A stretch of 64,000 bases of DNA from Streptomyces filipinensis. Its GTDB lineage: Bacteria > Actinomycetota > Actinomycetes > Streptomycetales > Streptomycetaceae. The stretch lies in assembly GCF_014649495.1 (NCBI RefSeq), contig NZ_BMTD01000026.1, positions 1 through 64,000 on the forward strand, read 5' to 3'. The stretch's first letter is position 1. Each line of letters starts with the position of its first letter. Of the stretch, positions 59,238 through 64,000 are shown piece by piece. Made by a program: the position numbers and the translations under genes. The notes below the pieces were generated by a model. It worked only from the letters and a program-made list of their open reading frames with translations. It made no database searches and was not told the origin of the DNA.

Positions 59238-59921
59238 TCAGCGGTGTGCCGTCTGTCCCCGTCGGGTCAGCCAGAGGGCGCCCGCCGTACCGGCGAGGAG
59301 TACCGTGCCGCCGAGGGTGCCGAGGGCGATCGCGGAGTCGTCGGGGCCGGTCTGCGGGAGCTGTCCGCCGGAGGGGGAACCGCCGGAAGAGGACGACGAG
59401 GAGGAGCCGCCGGGCGCGGTCACCTGCAGTGTCAGCCCCGGCCCGGGGCTGTTGGCCGGGGTGCAGGTCGTCGTCGTGCCGAGCGCCTTGATGACGAGCG
59501 TGCCCGGTGTGAAGGTGACCTTGCCGCTCTTCCTCGGCGTGTACGTGCCGCTCAGGTCGCTGATCTTGATGGGGGTGTTGGCGGGGATCGCCGCCGCGTT
59601 GGCGGGCCCGCTGACGGCGAGCGTGCCGGTGTCGGCGCCGCCCAGCCTGACGGTGGCGCTCGGGGTCATCGCGCCCTTGCCCAGCTCGACCGGGCTGGAG
59701 GAGACACCCTTCTGCCAGGACATGGTGATCTTGTAGCCGCTGCCGCTCCTGACGCCCGTCATGTCGATCGGCGAGACGGCGCTCTTGACACCGATCGGCG
59801 TCTGGCAGCGGTAGTTGACGTCGACGACGTCGGCGTGGGCCGCGGGCGCGGCCAGCAGCACCACCGAGCCGGCCAGGGCGGCGGCGGACGCGAGCGCGGC
59901 GGTTCGCTTCGGGTACGACAC
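59238..59921 (-). CDS. Sortase-anchored surface protein, LPQTG signal, single beta domain
   Basis: A 227-residue secreted protein. The signal peptide ends at APAAHAD. One domain (about 32-155) with Cys in YRCQTPIG and TTTTCTPAN closely matches the second domain of the LAETG protein (shared ALGTTTTCTP). A Ser/Gly-rich stalk leads to LPQTG, a helix and RRGQTAHR. This is a complete sortase sorting signal. The GTG has GAGGTGG upstream. It is the first gene of the four-gene operon; its stop is 33 bp from the next start. Confidence 0.88.
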   Translation of the reverse strand: MSYPKRTAALASAAALAGSVVLLAAPAAHADVVDVNYRCQTPIGVKSAVSPIDMTGVRSGSGYKITMSWQKGVSSSPVELGKGAMTPSATVRLGGADTGTLAVSGPANAAAIPANTPIKISDLSGTYTPRKSGKVTFTPGTLVIKALGTTTTCTPANSPGPGLTLQVTAPGGSSSSSSSGGSPSGGQLPQTGPDDSAIALGTLGGTVLLAGTAGALWLTRRGQTAHR

Positions 59922-60329
59922 GGTCGGTCCACCTCATTCGTTCCTGACGGCACATCAGATTCGGCCGTCAAGGTACGCCCGGCACCATGAGGAGGGAAGA
60001 CGCATCACACGCCGGAGTTGTGGCGATCCGGCGTGTGTGACGCGGGGCCGGCGTGGAGGGTGGGCCGGGGCGTCACGCCCCGCGCAGCACCTCCGGCAAC
60101 CCCCAGCGGCGCAGCACCTCGGGGCATGGGAGCGGCCGTGGCGCGGCGGCCCGTTCCTCCCCGCACTCGGGAGGGGATTCACCCGGGGTGCGAGGCCGCC
60201 TTCCCAGCTGCCGGCGGCTCTCTCGGCTCGCGGAGCCCGGGCCCCTCGTCTCCGTCAGCGCGTTGCGCCCAGGGCCGGAAGTGCCGCGGTCGGCGGAAAC
60301 CGGATTTCCACCGGCACCGGGCGGAAGAC
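59922..60329. other. Interval between the surface operon and the anti-sigma gene
   Basis: 408 bp with the operon promoter presumably near 59930-60000. GCGCAGCACCTC occurs twice, 27 bp apart (60082 and 60109); on the minus strand this would encode EVLRRWGLPEVLRG followed by a stop, possibly the end of a decayed gene. I cannot support a gene here. Confidence 0.4.
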
Positions 60330-60890
60330 CTAGGCCGGTGCGCCCAGCTCCGCCCACACCGTCTTGCCCGGCCGGCCGGCCGCGCGGACGACGCCCCAGT
60401 CCAGGCACAGCCGCTGCACGATGAACATGCCGTGGCCGCCGGGGCGGCCGGCGCGGTGCGGGGTGCGGGGGGCCGGCTGACCGCTGCCCTGGTCCGAGAC
60501 CTCCACCCGGATCACCTTGTTGTCGCAGGCCAGGAGCAGTTCGTCGGGCCCCTCGGCGTGCAGGCAGGCGTTGGTGACCAGTTCGGAGACGACCAGCAGC
60601 ACGTCCTCGGCGGCGGCCCGCTGGTCGGCGCCGGCGGCCGGCAGCCAGCCCCACGCGTACAGCGCCTGGCGGGCGAAGTCGCGGGCGAGCGGGACGACCC
60701 CGCTCTCGCCGCGCAGGCCTAGTCTGCGGACCTGGGGCCCGCCGCTGCCCTGAGTGCCGCCGGCAGATCCGGACGGCGCGGCTGCCCCCGTGGGTACGCC
60801 TGCGGTCGGCGCACCCCCCTCGGACGCCCCGGAAGCGCCGCTGGGCTCCGGGCCGCGCTCGCCCGGCGAGTAAGGCCGGGTGGTGCTCAT
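60330..60890 (-). CDS. Anti-sigma factor kinase (SpoIIAB/RsbW-like HATPase)
   Basis: A 186-residue protein. A Gly/Ala/Ser-rich N-terminus (about 1-50) precedes a GHKL ATPase domain with N box VVSELVTNACLHA, G1 VSDQGSG and G2 GGHGMFIVQ, all intact, so it should bind ATP and phosphorylate its antagonist. It is expected to hold a SigB/F-type sigma factor inactive; the sigma gene at 61803 and the STAS gene between them are the likely partners. The ATG has GAGGTGAAG upstream. Confidence 0.88.
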   Translation of the reverse strand: MSTTRPYSPGERGPEPSGASGASEGGAPTAGVPTGAAAPSGSAGGTQGSGGPQVRRLGLRGESGVVPLARDFARQALYAWGWLPAAGADQRAAAEDVLLVVSELVTNACLHAEGPDELLLACDNKVIRVEVSDQGSGQPAPRTPHRAGRPGGHGMFIVQRLCLDWGVVRAAGRPGKTVWAELGAPA

Positions 60891-61178
60891 CAGCGCTTCA
60901 CCTCACCGATTCACCGGTTCACGATTCAAAATGGCCGGCACCCGGTCCGTGCCGGCCGGTCCGTACGCCGTCCCCGCAGGGTGCCTGTTCACCCGTCCGT
61001 GGCACGTACGTCCCGTCCAGTCGTTTCACCGGCCCCGGTGCGGTCCCGGGCCGGCGTTCGTCAGGGTCTGTCCCGCTTCTCCTGCCCTCTCCTGCCCGGC
61101 CGATCCGGCACGACACCCCTGTCTTCGGCGTGACGAACGCAACGCCCGGGGGTCGGGGCAGAGAGAGGGGCGGCGGGC

Positions 61179-61556
61179 TCAGCCGGCGCCGTCGGCCAGG
61201 GCCGCCTCCACGGAGTCGTGGACGGTGAAGACCGCCTCGGCCCCAGTGATCTCGAACACACGGGCGACCACCGGCTGCATCCCGGCCAGATGGACCCCGC
61301 CGCCGGCGGCCTCCGCCTTCAGCCGGGCGCCGAGCAGCACGTTCAGGCCCGTGGAGTCACAGAACTCCAGTCGCGAGCAGTCCACGACGAGGCGCGAGAA
61401 GCCCTTGTCCAGGAGGTCGTCGAGGGGCTCACGCAAAAGATCGGCGGTGTGGTGATCGAGCTCACCCGCCGGTGTCACAACGGCGCTGGAGCCCTCTTCC
61501 CGCACCTCCACCAGAAGCCGGCCCGACTGTGCGCTGCCGACCGTCCCGTGGTCCAT
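61179..61556 (-). CDS. Anti-sigma factor antagonist (STAS domain)
   Basis: A 125-residue SpoIIAA/RsbV-like protein. The phosphorylatable Ser lies in EFCDSTGLNVLLGA; LVVDCSRL precedes it as in active members. Unphosphorylated, it should bind the kinase and free the sigma factor. The ATG at 61556 has AGGAGAG 7 nt upstream. The 288-bp gap to the kinase gene holds nothing I can name. It diverges from the sigma gene. Confidence 0.92.
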   Translation of the reverse strand: MDHGTVGSAQSGRLLVEVREEGSSAVVTPAGELDHHTADLLREPLDDLLDKGFSRLVVDCSRLEFCDSTGLNVLLGARLKAEAAGGGVHLAGMQPVVARVFEITGAEAVFTVHDSVEAALADGAG

Positions 61557-61692
61557 GCCGTCTCTCTCCTGAGGTCGTGGACGCTGACTGCTCTCGAACA
61601 TTACGCCTTCCATGCGCACTCCGGCACCCGAAGAATTTCACAGAACCGGACATACCTGAACAGAACGCACTTGCGCTCGTCTCGGTGAAGCG

Positions 61693-61719
61693 GGTAGGGC
61701 TAGTAGGGACACCTACCCC
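61693..61719. promoter_or_regulatory. Dyad in the promoter region of the sigma factor gene
   Basis: GGGTAGG and CCTACCC (7-bp arms) flank a 13-nt centre that contains a further GTAGG-GACA-CCTAC dyad. It is about 85-110 bp upstream of the sigma start, and GGGTAG resembles the -10 of SigB-type promoters, so autoregulation is possible. Confidence 0.4.
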
Positions 61720-61802
61720 TACACGCCGGCTTTGGAGGCGCCGCACACCGCAGTGCACGCACCGGCTTCGGCAGCCATATGCCGAGAACGATGGAGGACA
61801 CC

Positions 61803-62699
61803 ATGTCACCCCGGCTCGACGCATCGCATACCCCGGTCGCGACGTCGACACCCCCACCGGAACAACTGGATCATCCCATCGACGCCCTCGACACCTTCGA
61901 GGGACTCCCGGAGATCCCCCCGTACGACGAGATCGGCCCGGTCGACGCGCGGGCCCTGTCCAAGACCCTCTTCGAGCGCCTGGAGTCGCTGGAGGAAGGG
62001 ACGCACGAGTACTCGTACGTCCGCAACACCCTGGTCGAGCTGAACCTCGCGCTCGTCAAGTTCGCCGCCTCCCGCTTCCGCTCCCGCAGCGAACCGATGG
62101 AGGACATCATCCAGGTCGGCACCATCGGCCTGATCAAGGCGATCGACCGCTTCGAGCTCACCCGCGGTGTCGAGTTCCCGACCTTCGCGATGCCGACCAT
62201 CATCGGCGAGATCAAGCGTTTCTTCCGCGACACCTCGTGGTCCGTGCGCGTGCCGCGCAGGCTGCAGGAGCTGCGCCTGGACCTGGCCAAGGCCGGGGAC
62301 GAGCTGGCCCAGCGACTGGACCGCGCGCCGACGGTCGCGGAACTGGCCGAGCAGCTCGGCATCTCCAACGACCAGGTCGTCGAGGGCATGGCCGCCTCGA
62401 ACGCCTACACCGCCTCCTCGCTGGACGCCCAGCCCGAGGAGGACGAGACGGAGGGCGCGCTCGCGGACCGCATCGGGTACGAGGACCACGGCCTTGAGGG
62501 CATCGAGTACATCGAGTCCCTCAAGCCGCTGATCGCCGGACTCCCGCCCCGGGACCGGAAGATCCTCTCCCTGCGTTTCGTGGCGAACATGACCCAGTCG
62601 GAGATCGGCGAGGAGCTCGGCATCTCCCAGATGCACGTCTCCCGGCTGCTGTCGCGGACGCTGGTACGGCTGCGCAAGGGGCTGACGCTCGACGAGTGA
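61803..62699 (+). CDS. SigB/SigF-family alternative RNA polymerase sigma factor
   Basis: A 298-residue sigma factor. Region 2 is seen in NLALVKFAASRF, MEDIIQVGTIGLIKAIDRFE and FPTFAMPTIIGEIKRFFRD-type sequence, region 3 in VPRRLQELRLDLAKA, and region 4 in MTQSEIGEELGISQMHVSRLL. It is a stress or developmental sigma controlled by partner switching with the two genes to the left. The locus resembles the sigI/arsI/prsI locus of S. coelicolor from memory, but I cannot prove the orthology. GGAGG lies 5 nt before the ATG at 61803. Confidence 0.94.
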   Translation: MSPRLDASHTPVATSTPPPEQLDHPIDALDTFEGLPEIPPYDEIGPVDARALSKTLFERLESLEEGTHEYSYVRNTLVELNLALVKFAASRFRSRSEPMEDIIQVGTIGLIKAIDRFELTRGVEFPTFAMPTIIGEIKRFFRDTSWSVRVPRRLQELRLDLAKAGDELAQRLDRAPTVAELAEQLGISNDQVVEGMAASNAYTASSLDAQPEEDETEGALADRIGYEDHGLEGIEYIESLKPLIAGLPPRDRKILSLRFVANMTQSEIGEELGISQMHVSRLLSRTLVRLRKGLTLDE

Positions 62700-62732
62700 C
62701 ACGCGGACCCCTGCCGCGGTGACACCTCCGCT

Positions 62733-62761
62733 AGCGGCCCGGCCGTCGGTGCCGGGCCGCT
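62733..62761 (+). terminator. Terminator of the sigma factor gene
   Basis: AGCGGCCCGGC and GCCGGGCCGCT form a perfect 11-bp stem on a 7-nt loop, 33 bp after the stop. The rest of 62700-63005 holds no feature that I can support. Confidence 0.8.
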
Positions 62762-63005
62762 TCCGCGTGCGTTCTCCGGACCCACCCCTCCGAGTGCCGC
62801 GGGTATCCGCGATCCGCGCGGCCATGCCCACATTCCCGCCGGCGGTTCGGTCAACTGGCCCTGACGTCCCAACCGTTATGCGGTTACCCGCGGAAACCTC
62901 TTTCCCCGGCCGCCCCCCTCGACCACTATGGCCCCCCAAACCGGCTGGTATGCCGGGCCGGGACCGCAACGACGCGGGCGCCCGGTGGTGCGAGGAGGCT
63001 GGACG

Positions 63006-64000
63006 ATGGCTCAGGGGGACGGGGCCGGGGCGGGCGGAACCGAGACGGGCGGCGCGTACGAGGACGTACCGGACGCCCGGCTGACCGCACTGCTGCGCTC
63101 GGCCACGGCGACGGCGTACCCCGCCCTGCAGGAACTGCGCCGTCGGCACCAGCCGGCGGCCCTCGCCTACGCCCGGCTGTGTGCCGCGAGCGAGCCGTCC
63201 GCCCGCCGGCTGGCGGCCGAGGCCGTCACCACGGCGGCCCGCGAGACGGCCCGGGGGGCCGAGCCGGCCGTACCGCTGCGCCACCGGCTCCTGCTGCTGA
63301 CCGCCGCGCTGGCGGCCGCCTGGGCGCGCGACGAGCGCGCCACCGGCCTCGACCCGGGACTGCTGCTGGTCCTGAACGCCTCCGGCCTGCCCGACGGCCC
63401 CACCCCTGCCCTGCTGCCCGCGTTCCAGTCACTGCCGTCCCGCACCCAGGGGCTGCTCTGGTACGGCGTGCTGGAGCGGGAGCCGCAGGAACGGACCGCC
63501 GCACTGCTCGGCCTGAGCCGCGCGGACGTGACCTACGGCACCCCGCAGGCCCTCAAGGCCCTGGCCCAGGCCTGCCTCCGGGAGCGCCTCGCCGCCTCCG
63601 ACGACCCCAGCTGCGCCGACTTCCGCCGGCTGATCGAGGAGGCGGTACGGCCGGACGGCCCGCGCTACAGCGCCGACCTGGACGCCCACATGGCCCGCTG
63701 CCCGCACTGCACGGCCGCGTTCGAGGATCTGCGGGCCCTGCGGGACGCGCCCCGGCAGACCCTGGCGGAGGGGCTGCTGCCGTGGAACGGAACGGCCTAC
63801 ATACGCGCCGAGGACCCGCCGGCCGTACCCGGTCCCCCCGCCGCACGGGCGGCCTGGCCGCCCCGGCGCCGCGTCCTGCTGGCCTCGGCGGCCCTGGGGG
63901 TGGCCCTGACCCCGCTGCTGGTGTTCCTGCTCACCCCGGCGCACACCGACGACCAGCAGCCGGCGGCCGCGACACCCACGCCTCCCCCGGTCACGGTCAC
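63006..64000 (+). CDS. Sigma-region/zinc-finger/transmembrane regulator, 3' end missing
   Basis: The frame is open from the ATG at 63006 (GAGGAGG upstream) to the window edge, at least 331 residues. Residues about 20-200 look like a degenerate ECF-type sigma factor, with LPSRTQGLLWYGVLE and TAALLGLSRADVTYGTPQALKALAQ as a region 4-like helix-turn-helix. Then DAHMARCPHC (about 230) is an anti-sigma-type zinc finger, HxxxCxxC. A helix (LLASAALGVALTPLLVFLL, about 295-315) and a Pro-rich segment follow. Some Streptomyces relatives carry an extracellular lectin or hydrolase domain after this point. The function is not known. Confidence 0.8.
   Translation, partial: MAQGDGAGAGGTETGGAYEDVPDARLTALLRSATATAYPALQELRRRHQPAALAYARLCAASEPSARRLAAEAVTTAARETARGAEPAVPLRHRLLLLTAALAAAWARDERATGLDPGLLLVLNASGLPDGPTPALLPAFQSLPSRTQGLLWYGVLEREPQERTAALLGLSRADVTYGTPQALKALAQACLRERLAASDDPSCADFRRLIEEAVRPDGPRYSADLDAHMARCPHCTAAFEDLRALRDAPRQTLAEGLLPWNGTAYIRAEDPPAVPGPPAARAAWPPRRRVLLASAALGVALTPLLVFLLTPAHTDDQQPAAATPTPPPVTV

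Overview
The window is high-GC actinobacterial chromosome, almost certainly Streptomyces. The support is codon bias, GTG and TTG starts, a WhiB sporulation regulator, F420 cofactor genes, LAxTG-type sortase signals, and a gene order that I recognise from Streptomyces and, in part, from Mycobacterium. It is core chromosome: I see no IS element, phage, integrase, CRISPR array or tRNA.

Layout. 1-408 holds four tandem leftward promoters and the leader of an rRNA operon that lies off the left edge. 409-7580: SpoIIM-like and RDD membrane proteins, a small conserved protein, S-adenosylhomocysteinase (ahcY) and an orphan fused PTS fructose permease. 7927-20468: a leftward run of CDF transporter, manA, SIS-domain isomerase, Trm112-like protein, phosphomannomutase, DUF3499, a DUF5719 protein, a giant membrane glycosyltransferase and whiB, interrupted by one divergent zincin-like gene. 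20850-24978: a rightward run with a cysteine-rich leader peptide, cysteine dioxygenase, cofD, cofE/fbiB and an AlkA-type glycosylase. 25380-28904: mannose-1-phosphate guanylyltransferase, a PGRP amidase and a short AMP-binding-like protein.

29018-40609 is a cell-wall ligase island: six LytR-CpsA-Psr (LCP) genes plus a GT2 glycosyltransferase and a thioesterase. 40674-51239: Csp-type copper protein, acyl-CoA dehydrogenase, UDP-glucose dehydrogenase, CGNR regulator with divergent VOC protein, a degenerate dipeptidase, MerR regulator with divergent old-yellow enzyme, an intact dipeptidase, purE, purK and GtrA. 51247-55237: two-component system and POT peptide transporter. 55310-59921: a four-gene operon of secreted and sortase-anchored surface proteins. 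60330-64000: a partner-switching module (anti-sigma kinase, STAS antagonist, SigB/F-type sigma factor) and the start of a sigma-region/zinc-finger/membrane protein that runs off the right edge.

How it works together. Mannose activation (manA, manB, manC), glycosyltransferases, UDP-glucuronate supply, GtrA and six LCP ligases point to assembly of surface glycans and their attachment to peptidoglycan. whiB, the LCP array and the sortase operon fit envelope remodelling in development. From memory, the order ahcY ... manA-SIS-manB-DUF3499-zincin-whiB-fbiA-fbiB-manC-LCP/TIGR03089 ... fadE-purE-purK-gtrA matches a block around Rv3248c-Rv3277 of M. tuberculosis.

Best leads: the Cys-rich leader peptide before cysteine dioxygenase; a dipeptidase that has lost every metal ligand, beside an intact paralogue; the sortase-anchored operon with a 15-bp-quantised repeat tail; a 32-bp element shared upstream of two LCP genes; and two clear regulator/operator pairs (CGNR and MerR). 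A TANNNT hexamer 6-7 nt before many starts indicates frequent leaderless transcription.
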